Part shown: positions 47,798 to 59,204 of the stretch, piece after piece
Numbering within the stretch: position 1 is the first letter of the stretch
Layout: each line of letters begins with the position of its first letter
DNA from: Chaetoceros tenuissimus
Taxonomy: Eukaryota; Bacillariophyta; Thalassiosirophyceae; Chaetocerotales; Chaetocerotaceae
DNA length: 64,000 nt
Direction: 5' to 3'
Assembly (NCBI GenBank): GCA_021927905.1
Contig: BLLK01000045.1
Span: forward strand, 1,674,001 to 1,738,000
Notes under the pieces: generated by a model
Database searches by the model: none
Told to the model about the DNA's origin: nothing
What the model saw: the letters and a program-made list of their open reading frames with translations, nothing else
Program-made: the position numbers and the translations under genes

Positions 47798-50324
47798 ATG
47801 AAGCTAGCTTCTGCTCTACTCCTCTCACTCCCTCTCTTCCAAGACACTGTTCTTGCAGAAACAAGAGACCTCAAGAAAGGCAAATGCGACCTATGGACCA
47901 AAAAGTGGAAGAATGGCAAATCTTCCAAGGGCAAAGGATCCTACAACTTCAATAGAATCGCAACCTTCCCTGTTTGTTCTCAGCTCGATGCTGATTGTAA
48001 CACAGATACAGAGACTGCTGCTGAAATCGTGACTGTTTCTGGAGATCTCAATACCTTGATCTATTCTGATTCTCCAATGGGTGTGATTGGGTTTGTTGAC
48101 ATCACTGATGCAACCAGCCCAACACCTCTCGGAACATTGGATGTTGGAGGTGAACCAACATCTGTCTCTGTTTGGAATGACTCTATTGCGGTCGTAGGTG
48201 TCAACACAAGTGAAGATTACGTGAATACCAGTGGACTTCTTGTTGCAGTTGATATTGCGACCCAGACCATCCTCAAATCTTGGGATCTTGGTGGTCAACC
48301 TGACTCAGTTGCTGTCTCACCAGATGGGAAATATATTGTAGTGGCAATTGAGAACGAACGTGACGAAGATTTGGGAGACGGAATTCCACCACAGGTAAGC
48401 CTGTTGAAATCATTCCACTAGTACTGACTGTATTCTATGAGCAAGTTTATGATTTTTTATTGATGGATCTTACCTCAAATATTCCTATTTCCTCTCAAAC
48501 AGATGCCTGCAGGTTTTGTTGTGTCCATCGCAACTGCAGAATCACTAGATGATTGGACTCCAAGTGTTATCGATGTGACTGGACTTGATGGGGTGAATAT
48601 TCCTGAAGATCCTGAGCCAGAGTTTGTGCACATCAATGAGAACAATCTTGCTGTGGTTACTCTACAGGAGAATAATGCAATTATTCTCATCGACCTCGAG
48701 AGTGGAACAGTCGAAAGCAGTTTCTCTGCTGGATCTGTAGATCTTGATAATATCGATACTGAGGAAGAAGGTATCATTGATCAGACTTCTTCTCTTGATG
48801 CTGTGCCTCGCGAGCCAGATGGTGTAGTATTCATGAATCCTAACTACTTTGCAACAGCAGACGAAGGAGATATGGACGGAGGATCCAGAGGATTTACTAT
48901 CTGGAATGTATGTGGGGAACCTGTATGGGGCTCAGATAGCTTCATGGATCAATACTCAGCTTCCGTTGGTCATTATCCAGATGAAAGAAGTGGAAATAAA
49001 GGAGTAGAGCCGGAAAATGTTTCTTTCGGATCCTTTGAAGGTACTGACTATCTCTTTGTCAATGCTGAGAGAGCAGGTCTCGTATTTGTCTACGATGTTT
49101 CAAAGGTCAAGAAACCAAAGTTCAAACAAGTCTTACCAACTAATGTTGGCCCTGAAGGAGGCCTTGCAATCCCTGAGAGAAATCTTCTTGTAATCGCATC
49201 GGAGACGGATGATCGTGGAGATAAGATGAGATCCACTCTTACCATCTATGAGTATGGGAAAGGAAAGCGTCAGTATCCAACCCTCAAGTCAAAGAAACCA
49301 AAAGGAGTAAGTTTCTACAATGAAGATATTTTTAAGAACAAATGATCATATGGTATCTAATCTTCTTGTCAATCTTCAACAGAGTGAAGTACCAATTGCA
49401 TTTGCAGCTCTCTCTGGTCTTTCACCAGATCCTTCAAAGGATGGGGTCCTATACTCTGTTGAAGATAGTTTCTACAACAAGAGCCGCTTTTTCAAGATCA
49501 AGACTGGCAAGTCAGGAAAAGCTAGTAAGCTTGTGAAGGCAATCAATATTAAGGATACCAATGGCGTCTTTGCAGCAGTATCTCCATATGGAGAATTCAG
49601 CGCTGATGATCTTGCAGAAATGATCAATGATGATATGACTGTAAATATCGACTCTGAGGGTATTGCAGCTGACGGGGAAGGAAACTTCTACATTGTACAT
49701 GAAGGACAAGGAACTGTTGGCGATGCAGACAGACCAATCGAGTCTCTCAACTTCATCTTCAAGGTCAACGAAAGTGGTGATATCCTTGATGTCATTACTC
49801 TTCCAGATGCTTGGAACGATAAGCAGCTCCGTTTTGGTTTGGAGGGCGTAGCTTACAACCCAGACTCAAACACTCTTGTAGCTGTCCTTCAGAGAGCATG
49901 GGGTGACGATGCTAACCCAGCCGTTATGGTATATTCTCTTGACAACGATGACTGGGTAGGATACGGTTACTATCCTCTCGACGCGGCTACTTCTCCAGCT
50001 GGTGGATGGGTAGGTCTTTCTGATATTACCTATGTCGGAGAGAACAAGTTCTACGTCATCGAACGTGACAATCAGGGATACACCGATGCAAGAGTAAAGA
50101 AGATTTATGAGATTGATGTCAGTGAGTGGTCTGGAGATGGACATGTTTTCAGCAAGTCCTTGGTGAAGGATATTCTTGACATCACTGATGATATCGGAGC
50201 TTTGCCATTTGAGAAGTATGAGGGATTGGCCTACACCGCGGATGGAGTATGGATCGTGAACGACAATGACGGAGTCGACGATAACTCAGGTGAGATTCAG
50301 CTTCTCAATCTTGGAGATATCTAA
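47798..50324 (+). CDS. Secreted phytase-like esterase with LVIVD/choice-of-anchor propeller
   Basis: Three exons, 47798-48394, 48503-49306 and 49383-50324, with phase-0 introns of 108 and 76 bp (GTAAGC...ACAG and GTAAGT...ACAG), giving 780 aa. ATG 47798 starts a clear signal peptide (MKLASALLLSLPLFQDTVLA/ET); the frame upstream of it is not used. The first half is a propeller of choice-of-anchor I type (DVGGEPTSVSVWND, GGQPDSVAVSPDGKYIVVA, a final GPEGG...IPERNLLVIASE). The last exon holds an esterase-like phytase domain (GLSPDPSKDGVLYSVEDSFYN, DSEGIAADGEGNFYIVHEGQG, FGLEGVAYNPDSNTLVAVLQRA, YEGLAYTADGVWIVNDNDG) with many acidic loops that could bind calcium. A secreted phosphoesterase used in phosphorus scavenging is a reasonable inference. 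Confidence 0.82.
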
Positions 50325-50561
50325 AGCAATCAATGACTGTATGTTGGGGTAGAGATAAAGAAGACTTTTGAGAACCAGCAATAATTCGATGTTACGTTGA
50401 TGAGGAAGTGATTGTAGTCGAAAGGAAAGTTATAGGAGATTGGTTGAAGTTGGATAATTTGTCTCCTAGACTTTGGTTTCGATTAGGAAGTAGGTAATAT
50501 TCACGAAGACGGTATTTAGTTTTGTGAAGACTATTTTATCTAATGTAAAATCCTAAAGCAT

Positions 50562-52136
50562 TTAGTAAATTGCTTCTCCTTTGAAAACACTATTTTCGGG
50601 GTTCATTTCACGCAATAAAACTGCAACACTTGTTGGTGGTAAGATTCCCATTTCAGTTACTATTCCACTCACAAACTCATTTGGTGTTAAATCATATAAT
50701 AAATTCAACAATCTCAAGTTTTCAGGATTTTCTTCTTTCCATTTTTTGAGAGAAGTAGAAGGATCAGTTAGACCCTCAGGATCCCCCAACTCATTTCCTG
50801 TGATGGATTCTAACTGCACACGACTTGAAATTTTATAAGTTTCGCAACAAACTAGTACAGGAACTTTCAGACTCATGGCCATCATTGCGATACTTGCTGT
50901 GCCAACCCTTCCGAGGATACTTCCATCACTCATAAGTGCCGAACCTCCGAGAAAAACTTTGGTAACCTCTTTCATCACATACGATACAGAATTGATCAAG
51001 ATGTAAGTACATTCAATACCTGCATCAATCAGATCTTTAATCATATCTTTCCCTTCCAACAATGGTCTGGAGTCTACAACGATAACTCTGAAATCTTTTT
51101 TCTCTTCTTGGATTGCCTGATGTAAAATCATTCTAATCAAATCATTTTTTCCATAGGTCAAAATGACGTCCCCATTTGAAATTTTACTAGTTGCAAATTT
51201 ACAAATAGCTTTGTCTGCAAAGTCAATACGTTCATGCATATATGCATCAATTCCTTCACATAGAATAGACTTTGCCTCTTGCAAAGCCAAGTCACGGTTC
51301 AAATTCGCAACTGCCAATTTCAAAAATGTAAACGCATTTCCCATGGTAACAGAATGATGACGACATTTAGTAGTCCAGTATGTAAATGCTGGTTTGAGTA
51401 CTCTATTTTCTAAATCTTGTCTATAATCTCTAGTGTCTGATGGGATAGTATAGTCTTGGATTACAATTTTGAAAGTTTGAAGCATAGCTTTGCATCGTTT
51501 ATTGGATCCTCGAATAGAACCTTCAGCATATTGTAATCCCAAGTCCAATACTGCTGGATGAAAGCTATCACTAGATACAGTAGTTGGTGACCCTGTTTGA
51601 CTTGCATGTATTGATGCTGATGTTGTACTATCGTTTAAATTGATTCCAATAAAGCCCTTTTTCAATCTATAGTCTATGTTTGTCATAAATTTGCATATTT
51701 AGATACGAGTATGAATCAGAAAAAATCAAAGAATGAAACAAAATAAAAAGAGATTCAATTGCGTCAGAACAAGCAAACTCTACAACCAATTATAGTTCGT
51801 GGCATATGACCGATTTTACATACCTTTGAAAGGAGGCAAATGGGAAAAGAAAGTAAGAGTATCGTTTTTCGTCTCCTCCTTGACTTTCGTTACATCACTT
51901 TTGCTCTTGGCATCATTCGATGAAGAAGATGACTTCTCAGCCGCCTTTTGATCCTTGCCAGAATCATTTTTTGGATTCTTTTTGGTGTTGCTTCCATCTG
52001 ATTTTTGACCCTTGGCAGCTCTTTGAGCTTCCTGTAATGCTCTTCTCTCTGCTTTACTAAGCTTTGGCTTTTTCGGTGGAATCACAAAGTCTTTTTTTGG
52101 TTTCTTTTCCTTTTTTTCTACCTGTGGTTGCTCCAT
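50562..52136 (-). CDS. EIF2B4: Translation initiation factor eIF2B subunit delta
   Basis: Two exons, 52136-51824 and 51673-50562, joined across a 150-bp intron (51674-51823, GTATGT...ATAG, phase 1), giving 474 aa. The junction rebuilds FFSHLPPFKG/DYRLKKG. Exon 1 codes the Lys-rich N-terminal region typical of the delta subunit (KLSKAERRALQEAQRAAK) with KKEKKPKK around it. Exon 2 has the regulatory eIF2B/aIF2B fold: HPAVLDLGLQYAEGSIRGSNKRC, ILTYGKNDLIRMIL, FRVIVVDSRPLLEG, GGSALMSDGSILGRVGTASIAMMA and VPVLVCCETYK. As part of the decameric guanine-nucleotide exchange factor for eIF2, it senses phosphorylated eIF2 alpha in the cytosol. The N-terminus is short relative to animal subunits. Confidence 0.92.
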
Positions 52137-52752
52137 GCTATCCTCTAAAATTATGAAAATGCAGATTCGATATTAAACACCAACAACCAATAGATCTATC
52201 TTTTACCGATTGTATTTATATGTAACGTAACTGTAATCATGTATTCCAAGAAGCAACAATCCCTATTTCACGTATTACACCTCTTGTGACGGGCTTTCAT
52301 TGCTTGGCAGTGGTGGTAGTACTACTCTATCCGCTTTCACTTGGGGAGTTTGGTACGACATTGTGTATTGAAGATGTAATCTATCACCGAATCATCTTCA
52401 CAATCTTCAAGTTCATCCGGACATCACAGCCTCGAACGTGGTAAGGTACGATCAACACTGAAACAACACACGCATTTAATTCACTCTGTAGTGTAGTAAA
52501 CAACCATTTGCTAACAATAGCAACTACAGATATCTACGATCATACAGATTCTACTATTCATTAGAAATCTGGTACAAGAAGATAGAAAGAATTTCTACTA
52601 CTAGCATTCTTCATCTTCAACTAAGGAGTTACACATTGTGCTAAAGTACAAATCTCATTCTACTTTCATTTTCAACAAAAGAGAGATCTTTCAATCAACA
52701 TATACTATCGCACACGTCGAATTAACCCATCAATCCCTTGCAATAGTAAATA
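52137..52752. promoter_or_regulatory. Divergent intergenic region
   Basis: 616 bp between eIF2B delta (minus) and the TLC-domain gene (plus). It should hold both promoters. No GTACGTAC, RNA gene or repeat recognised. Confidence 0.4.
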
Positions 52753-53673
52753 ATGAGCAGCGACATTCAAGTACCATCTGACTTTTTTCTTTCACTTGAA
52801 GAAAGAAAGAAATCAATCCGTGAAGTAATATTATCCACAAGCATCATTGCGGTAGCGCACATTATCGTTCTACTTATATGCAAAACGTTATACGGATCCA
52901 AAAGGACGAACAAACAGATTTCCAAAAATGCATATCAAATTGTGAATTTTATGGTGAATCTCTCCTTTGGCCTATTTGCAATGTTCATATGTTTCTACAA
53001 TCCATACAAGAACAACGTACTCTTTGCATCTATATTCGACAAATCACCAGTCAGTAATCATATCTTTGGATATGAGCAATATGCAATATTTGGTGCATTG
53101 CAAGTAGGATACAATCTATGGTCTCTTCCTGTTGGCATTTTGGCAGTTAATGAATCATTACCAATGATTGCACATCATATTTCTGTCATTTTCGTTTGCT
53201 CTTTATCCTGCATATCTCATTATGGATATAGATTGCACGCGCCATTTCTACTAGGAATGTATGAAGTTAGTTCCGTTCCACTTGCAATTATCAATTATAT
53301 CAAAGATCACAAGGATGAAGAATGGACCAAAAACCGAACAGTTCAGCAGTGGAATGTCAAATGCAAGGCTTTATTCGGGGTATTGTTTCTACTCATTCGA
53401 ATCATTTTTGGAACTCCACATTGCTACCAAACAATTCGTGCTGCATACACTTCACTTAATATCATGGGGGATAGTTTGGAAAACCATACATGGAGCGACA
53501 ATTCATTGATCTGCAGCTTTTTACGAGTATGGATATTCTTCTCATTGCTTGGTCAATTGGTGCTATACATTTTACAAATTCATTGGGCCAGATTGATTGT
53601 TTATGGCCTTATTAATATTGCAAAAGGAGGTAAGAAAGGAAGTCCTGACCAGGAAAGGGCAAAAGATGAGTAG
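52753..53673 (+). CDS. TLC (TRAM/LAG1/CLN8) domain membrane protein
   Basis: 306 aa, single exon, with about seven hydrophobic segments (first at about 28-46). The TLC core (about 60-285) carries the double His of MIAHHISVIFVC, HYGYRLHAPFLLGMYEVSSVPLAIINY and the following aromatic, charged spans. TLC proteins act in lipid synthesis or sensing in the ER: ceramide synthases use the HH pair in catalysis, while TMEM56/TLCD-type members have other lipid roles. Absence of a Lag1p motif beyond HH and the short length favour a TLCD/TMEM136-like protein rather than a ceramide synthase. The C-terminus is a charged, soluble tail (GGKKGSPDQERAKDE). ATG 52753 is the first in frame. Confidence 0.75.
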   Translation: MSSDIQVPSDFFLSLEERKKSIREVILSTSIIAVAHIIVLLICKTLYGSKRTNKQISKNAYQIVNFMVNLSFGLFAMFICFYNPYKNNVLFASIFDKSPVSNHIFGYEQYAIFGALQVGYNLWSLPVGILAVNESLPMIAHHISVIFVCSLSCISHYGYRLHAPFLLGMYEVSSVPLAIINYIKDHKDEEWTKNRTVQQWNVKCKALFGVLFLLIRIIFGTPHCYQTIRAAYTSLNIMGDSLENHTWSDNSLICSFLRVWIFFSLLGQLVLYILQIHWARLIVYGLINIAKGGKKGSPDQERAKDE

Positions 53674-54584
53674 ATAACTTGGTTTTTAAACATGGTAGGG
53701 AATGTATCAAAGAAGATGGTTCTACGTATATGATAATGACATCATTACTATTTCTAATTTTCACGCTTTTAATATGTGTGTAAATAATATAAAGCCCAAA
53801 TATTGTATACTTACATCTATCTTTGTTGATTATTTCAAAAAAATGTGATAACTGTCAGATCTGTTTCTAATTAGATTTACTTTGAAACATTGTAGTTTTT
53901 AATAACATCAGGATTCACAAGAAGTGCCCAAGTAGCTCAGTTGGTTAGAGCACATCATTAGTAATGATGAGGTCGGTAGTTCGACTCTGCCCTTGGGCTT
54001 CTTTTGTCTTTTTATGATCTCCTTGATAAATATGTAAGTAGCTGTACCATCTTTTTTTTGTTTTTCAATGTGAATTTTATATTTCTGTGATCATAAATAT
54101 TGCACTCAGCCAGAGACAATAAAATGTTACCAGTAGTACTTGTTTGCTCTCATGAAAGTCGCATATTGAAAAAGCTTCATATTACCTGGAACTCCCTGTT
54201 CTGCCCCTTTTTTGTTGATCAAGGTACCTGGGCTAGATATTCAAACTGTTCTCTGTCAATAAAATCTTGAAAATTGCACAATTTACTCGACTACAATGCT
54301 ATTTCTATTCGTATTGAATTCTTTTGAAATTTGGCGTCTACTAAATTAGCTAGTATTGAAATCCTTTGACTTTGACTCACCACGACAGAACCACGCATTG
54401 AATTTCTTCTTTTCTCTTTTGTTCATCTTGTCCACCACACACTACAGTACAACAATACATGCAGTGCCTAGAGCACCATATCATCTATCATCTTATTGTC
54501 CATTCGTCTATCTAACTAGTCCTACTAGCTGGTGATTATACTATCGTCACCCAGAGAAAACAGTGGAAACAAATCATTCTCAAC
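53674..54584. other. Intergenic region containing tRNA-Thr
   Basis: 911 bp between two plus-strand genes. Apart from the tRNA at 53926-53999, no gene is seen. T runs after the tRNA (CTTTT and TTTTT at about 54001-54015) can end polymerase III transcription. Confidence 0.5.
53926..53999 (+). tRNA. tRNA-Thr (anticodon AGU)
   Basis: 74 nt, intronless. The acceptor stem GCCCAAG pairs perfectly with CTTGGGC; D-arm GCTC...GAGC; anticodon stem CATCA/TGATG with loop TTAGTAA giving AGT, read as threonine (codon ACU, and ACC after A34-to-I); T-arm GGTAG/CTGCC with loop TTCGACT. The discriminator base is T and CCA is not encoded, as in eukaryotic nuclear genes. A-box TAGCTCAGTTGG and B-box-like GTAGTTCGACT lie inside. 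A T run follows within 20 bp. Confidence 0.95.
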
Positions 54585-56525
54585 ATGAAGGCCAAAAGCA
54601 AGAACAACGATGCCGCTGACATCGAAAACCCAGATCTAGACTCCAAGAAAGAAGAGAAAGGCGAGAAAGCTCCTTCCCTTGCAAGACTCTTTCAAACTGT
54701 GAAAAAGGAACAACCTATGCTATTTGTAGGTTTATTACTTTTATTTGCAGCAGAAGCAACAAGTCAAGTCATTCCACTAATTGTGGCCAAGGCATATGAT
54801 GCACTCATTAATCAGGAACTTTCTTCAAGTGAAAGAATGAAGGATATCAATTACTATATGCTGATTTCCGTCATTATATTTATTGCTGGAATATTTGCCG
54901 GTTTCCTACGCGGATCAATCTTTGCAGTTGTTGGTGAACGAATGGTAGCACGTCTTCGTATTCAATTATACTCATCCATTCTTAGTCAAGATATTGCCTT
55001 TTTTGACGAACATAAATCTGGTGAATTGATTTCAAGATTGGGAAGTGACACTACTCTATTGCAAAACGCAATTTCCATGTCAATTCCTGAGGCTGTCAAC
55101 AACATTGTAAAGGCTCTTGTTAGTATTGTGCTTGTTTTTGTTATATCTCCACCACTTGCTGGAGTATCTGTAGGTACTTTGTTTGGTATTGCAATCCTAG
55201 CACTGCCACTTGGGAAGACTCTAGGAAAATTATCCAAATTATATCAAGATGCATTGGGTGAAGCGCAGACTTATTCTACAGAAGCTCTAGGTGCAATGAG
55301 AACTGTACAATCATTTTCAGCTGAAAGTAAGGAAGAGAAACGTTTTGCTCATCACATTGGCGATCCTGATTTGTTTAAATACTGGCATCCAAAGAAGGAT
55401 AGCACTCAAACAACATATAGCGTGGGATACTGGAAGGGTATTGTGACTAGTGGATTCTTTTCCATTATTTTTGGAGGAGTGTTTGGTTTTCTTTATGTCT
55501 GTTTGTGGTATGGTTTCCATCTGGTCAATTCTGGAAAGCTCACACTAGGAGAATTGACTGCCTTTCAAGCATATGTCTTCAACATAGGTCTCGGACTTGG
55601 AAGTGCCTCTTCTCATATTGCAAAGGTTTTTGAAGCTATTGGTGGTGTATCACGTGTATTCTATCTTTTGGATAAGATTCCAAGGATCCCAACCCCACCT
55701 AAAGAAGGCGAGGAACCAAAAAAACTCCTAAAACCAAAGACAGTTACTGGAGATATTTCTTTTGAGAACGTGACATTTTCATATCCATCTAGACCTGAAC
55801 TGAATGTTCTTAATGGATATACACTAAAGATTCCTAGTGACAGTACAACCGCATTGGTGGGATCAAGTGGAAGTGGCAAGTCCACTGTTGTAGCACTCAT
55901 CCAACGTTTTTACGATGTAAAGAGTGGCAGTGTAAAACTTGACGACAACGACATTCGCGATCTTGATGTACATTGGCTAAGAAATCAAATTGGATATGTA
56001 CAGCAAGAACCACAGCTTTTTGGACTAAGCATCCGTGACAACCTTACATATGGTGTACCATCAAATGAGGTTGTTTCACAAGAAAGGATTGAACAAGCAT
56101 GCCGTGATGCCAACTGTCACGACTTTATTTCTTCCTGGCCAGACGGATACAATACTCTGGTTGGAGAGAGAGGAGTAAAGCTATCTGGCGGGCAAAAACA
56201 GAGAATTTCAATCGCTCGGGCATTGATTACTAATTGCCGTATCTTGCTCCTGGACGAAGCAACATCAGCACTTGATTCCGAATCTGAACATTTGGTGCAA
56301 GAAGCTATCGACAAAGCGGTTGTTGGCCGTACTGTCATCATTGTCGCACATCGTTTATCCACTATCGTCAATGCCAACCAGATTGTTGTCATGGCAGACC
56401 ATAAAATTGTAGACATTGGCACACACGATGAAATGTTGGAAAAAAGTAAGAAATACCAAGATTTGATCAAGAGACAGAGTGTATTGGCATCGTCTTCCAG
56501 CAGATTGAGCTTGAGTTCAGAATAA
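54585..56525 (+). CDS. ABCB half-transporter
   Basis: 646 aa, single exon, with one membrane domain (about 45-350, six segments) followed by one nucleotide-binding domain (about 390-630), the ABCB/TAP layout. All motifs are canonical: Walker A GSSGSGKST, Q-loop VQQEPQLF, signature LSGGQKQR, Walker B ILLLDEATSALD, H-loop VAHRLS, and the A-loop Tyr in FSYPSRPE. It would work as a dimer. Closest in layout to ABCB8/ABCB10/TAPL-type carriers of peptides or metabolites in mitochondria or lysosome-like compartments. There is no obvious mitochondrial presequence: the first 40 residues are acidic and Lys-rich (DAADIENPDLDSKKEEKG), so an endomembrane location is more likely. Substrate unknown. Confidence 0.9.
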   Translation: MKAKSKNNDAADIENPDLDSKKEEKGEKAPSLARLFQTVKKEQPMLFVGLLLLFAAEATSQVIPLIVAKAYDALINQELSSSERMKDINYYMLISVIIFIAGIFAGFLRGSIFAVVGERMVARLRIQLYSSILSQDIAFFDEHKSGELISRLGSDTTLLQNAISMSIPEAVNNIVKALVSIVLVFVISPPLAGVSVGTLFGIAILALPLGKTLGKLSKLYQDALGEAQTYSTEALGAMRTVQSFSAESKEEKRFAHHIGDPDLFKYWHPKKDSTQTTYSVGYWKGIVTSGFFSIIFGGVFGFLYVCLWYGFHLVNSGKLTLGELTAFQAYVFNIGLGLGSASSHIAKVFEAIGGVSRVFYLLDKIPRIPTPPKEGEEPKKLLKPKTVTGDISFENVTFSYPSRPELNVLNGYTLKIPSDSTTALVGSSGSGKSTVVALIQRFYDVKSGSVKLDDNDIRDLDVHWLRNQIGYVQQEPQLFGLSIRDNLTYGVPSNEVVSQERIEQACRDANCHDFISSWPDGYNTLVGERGVKLSGGQKQRISIARALITNCRILLLDEATSALDSESEHLVQEAIDKAVVGRTVIIVAHRLSTIVNANQIVVMADHKIVDIGTHDEMLEKSKKYQDLIKRQSVLASSSSRLSLSSE

Positions 56526-56972
56526 GCATAAAGTAAACTAAGCCTAAAGTCTTTTTCTAATCATTAGTGAAAAGACCAAGAACAAGCATTCCTCCTGGTC
56601 TGAAAAGTATGGTATTCTTGTGCAAGTAAAACATGTTTTCTTACGGTTATCATATGAATGGGATGTTTGTGTTGAATGAATCTGAACGATAGAAGGTACC
56701 TAGACTACTTATTACCATCTGAAGCTGTGTACTCGTAGAGAAGGAAAATTTCCCATAACAATGACATCTAATCAAGTCCCATTTCCCTATGTTCAATACC
56801 CTAACCCAACTAGGATAAAATTCAAACGGCTAAACCGCTGCTGCTAGCTTGTTCCGCATTTTGGTGTACTACAGAGTACTACGTATATTTCAATCAATTC
56901 AAGTGAATTCAATTCATTTGTATTGTCCATTACAATTGACAACTACTGTCAGAACCAACAGAAAACAGAAAG
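56526..56972. promoter_or_regulatory. Intergenic region upstream of CCT3
   Basis: 447 bp between two plus-strand genes. It contains GTACTACAGAGTACTACGTA near 56868-56885 and an ATTCAATTC repeat near 56890-56915. The CCT3 promoter must lie here; no exact GTACGTAC. Confidence 0.4.
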
Positions 56973-59121
56973 ATGCAGGCAATGCAGGGACCTCCGGGGT
57001 ACGGGCCAGTGATGGTTCTAAGTAAGTATCTAATGCAGAAATAGGTAGCGAGCTTCATTTTTTGAAATTCAAATGTTGGTTGGTATCTTCTCTTTCTCTC
57101 CTTTCTTCTAGACCACGAGCAACACAGCGAATCATCAATGTAAAAAATATTAGAGTCTTGATCAAGTCAAAGTAAAAAATAGAAAAAGCAATCGACTCCT
57201 TGAATCGCATCAACCGTTTGAATTTCAAAAAAGTTACTCTTTGCCACAGAAGCTAACCTCCCTCTTCCTTTGTACACAGACCAAAAGACCAAGCGTCAGA
57301 CTGGACGCCAGGCACAATTGAGTAATATTTCTGCGGCTCGTGCAGTAGCAGACATCATTCGTACAACTCTTGGACCAAGATCCATGCTCAAAGTAAGTTT
57401 TCTAATTTAAATTCATCATGTTCTACTTGCTCCCCTCTCTCACAACCATTTCTCTGTCTCTGTAGATGCTTCTTGATCCAATGGGAGGAGTAGTAATCAC
57501 CAACGATGGAAACTGTATCCTTAGAGAAGTAGATGTATCACACCCTACCGCAAAGTCTATGATTGAACTATCTCGTGCACAAGATGAGGAAGTAGGAGAT
57601 GGAACTACTTCTGTAATTATCCTAGCTGGAGAAATGCTCATTCTTTCCGAACCGTTGATTCACGATAATCTTCATCCAACCGTCATTGTACAGGGATACA
57701 ACAAGGCACTGCAGGAGGCACTCAAAATTTGTGAAAAGCTTGCTCTCAATGTTGACATTCATGACAAAGACCGAATGATGAAATTGGTGCAGAGTTCTAT
57801 TGGAACAAAGTTCTCATCTAGATGGAATGATAAGATGGTGGAGATGGCACTTCAGGCTGTAATGACTGTTGCAAGACCAAAGGGTGACAAAAATGGAGAT
57901 AAATCGTCAGCTTCGAATCCGTACAATCACAAAATGGAAGTAGATATCAAGAGATATGCCAAGGTTGAAAAGATTCCTGGAGGAGAAATTTCTGATTCCT
58001 GTGTTCTAAAGGGCGTTATGTTCAATAAGGATACTACTCATTCCAAAATGCGCAGGCGTATCGAGAAACCACGTATTCTTCTATTGGATTGTCCTCTTGA
58101 GTACAAAAAGGGTGAAAGTCAGACCAATGTAGAAATTACCAATACTGACGATTGGAATACAATGCTTCGCATGGAAGAAGAATACGTAGAAAACATGTGT
58201 ATGGAAATTATTGCATTTCAGCCTGATATTGTGATCACTGAAAAGGGTGTGAGTGATTTGGCACAGCATTACCTCGCCAAGGCCAATATTACCGCATTTC
58301 GCCGTTTGAGAAAGACTGATAATAACCGTGTTGCAAGAGCAACTGGTGCAACTATTGTTAGTCGTACTGATGAGATCCAGGAGACTGACATTGGAACAGA
58401 ATGTGGTTTATTTGAAATGAAGAAGATTGGAGATGAGGTGAGTTCATTATTTTGAAAGTTAACACATTGTTCACAATATTTTCTAAAGCTTACAATAAAA
58501 TGAAAGTGGTTTTGTTTCCTGGATGAATGTGAGGATCCAAAAGCATGTACCATTGTACTTCGTGGGGGAAGTAAAGATGTGCTGAACGAGGTTGAACGTA
58601 ACTTGCATGATGCTATGGAAGTAGTTCGCAATGTTGTCTATGATCCAAAGCTTCTACCTGGAGGAGGTGCAACAGAAATGGCTGTATCCATGGGACTTCG
58701 TCGTGCTGGATTGAAAGTAGAGGGTGTCCAACAGGGTCCTTTCCTTGCAGTCGGTGAAGCAATGGAAGTGATTCCACGCACACTCGCCCAAAATTGTGGC
58801 GTAAGTGTTATTCGTACAGTTACACAACTTAGGGCTAAGCATGCCTCTGCATGTGATGGATCGGAAAAGAGTGGCGAATACCAGAAATATAATTGGGGCA
58901 TCAATGGTACAACTGGAGAATTAGTTGATATGGAAGAGCTTGGTATCTGGGAGCCATTTAGTGTCAAGGTACAAACAATCAAAACGGCTATCGAAAGTGC
59001 ATGGTAAGTTTTTCAGAATTTTCTCATTTGATTTTGTCTGAACCTGAAACTAATAGTCTTTGTTCACAGTATGATCTTGAGAATTGATGACATTGTTTCA
59101 GGGTCAAAGAAAAGTATTTAG
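56973..59121 (+). CDS. CCT3: T-complex chaperonin CCT subunit gamma
   Basis: Five exons: 56973-57021, 57280-57392, 57466-58437, 58507-59003 and 59070-59121, with introns of 258, 73, 69 and 66 bp, giving 560 aa (usual about 545). All junctions restore conserved sequence: PVMVL/NQKTKRQTGRQ, SMLK/MLLDPMGG, IGDE/WFCFLDECEDPKAC and IESA/CMILRIDDIVSG. The ATP site is intact (GDGTTSVIILAGEML), as is LVPGGG-like LLPGGGATEMA. Together with seven sister subunits it forms the cytosolic ring that folds actin and tubulin. The tail is short (GSKKSI). The first exon codes only 16 residues (MQAMQGPPGYG...), and the first intron is the longest, a common site of regulatory sequence. Confidence 0.97.
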
Positions 59122-59204
59122 ATTTAAAGACTGTAGATCTATGTAGTCTAGATAAAAATAAATTCTTTCTTTGGAATCGATTTTTTTGTAAACATCGATT
59201 TCAC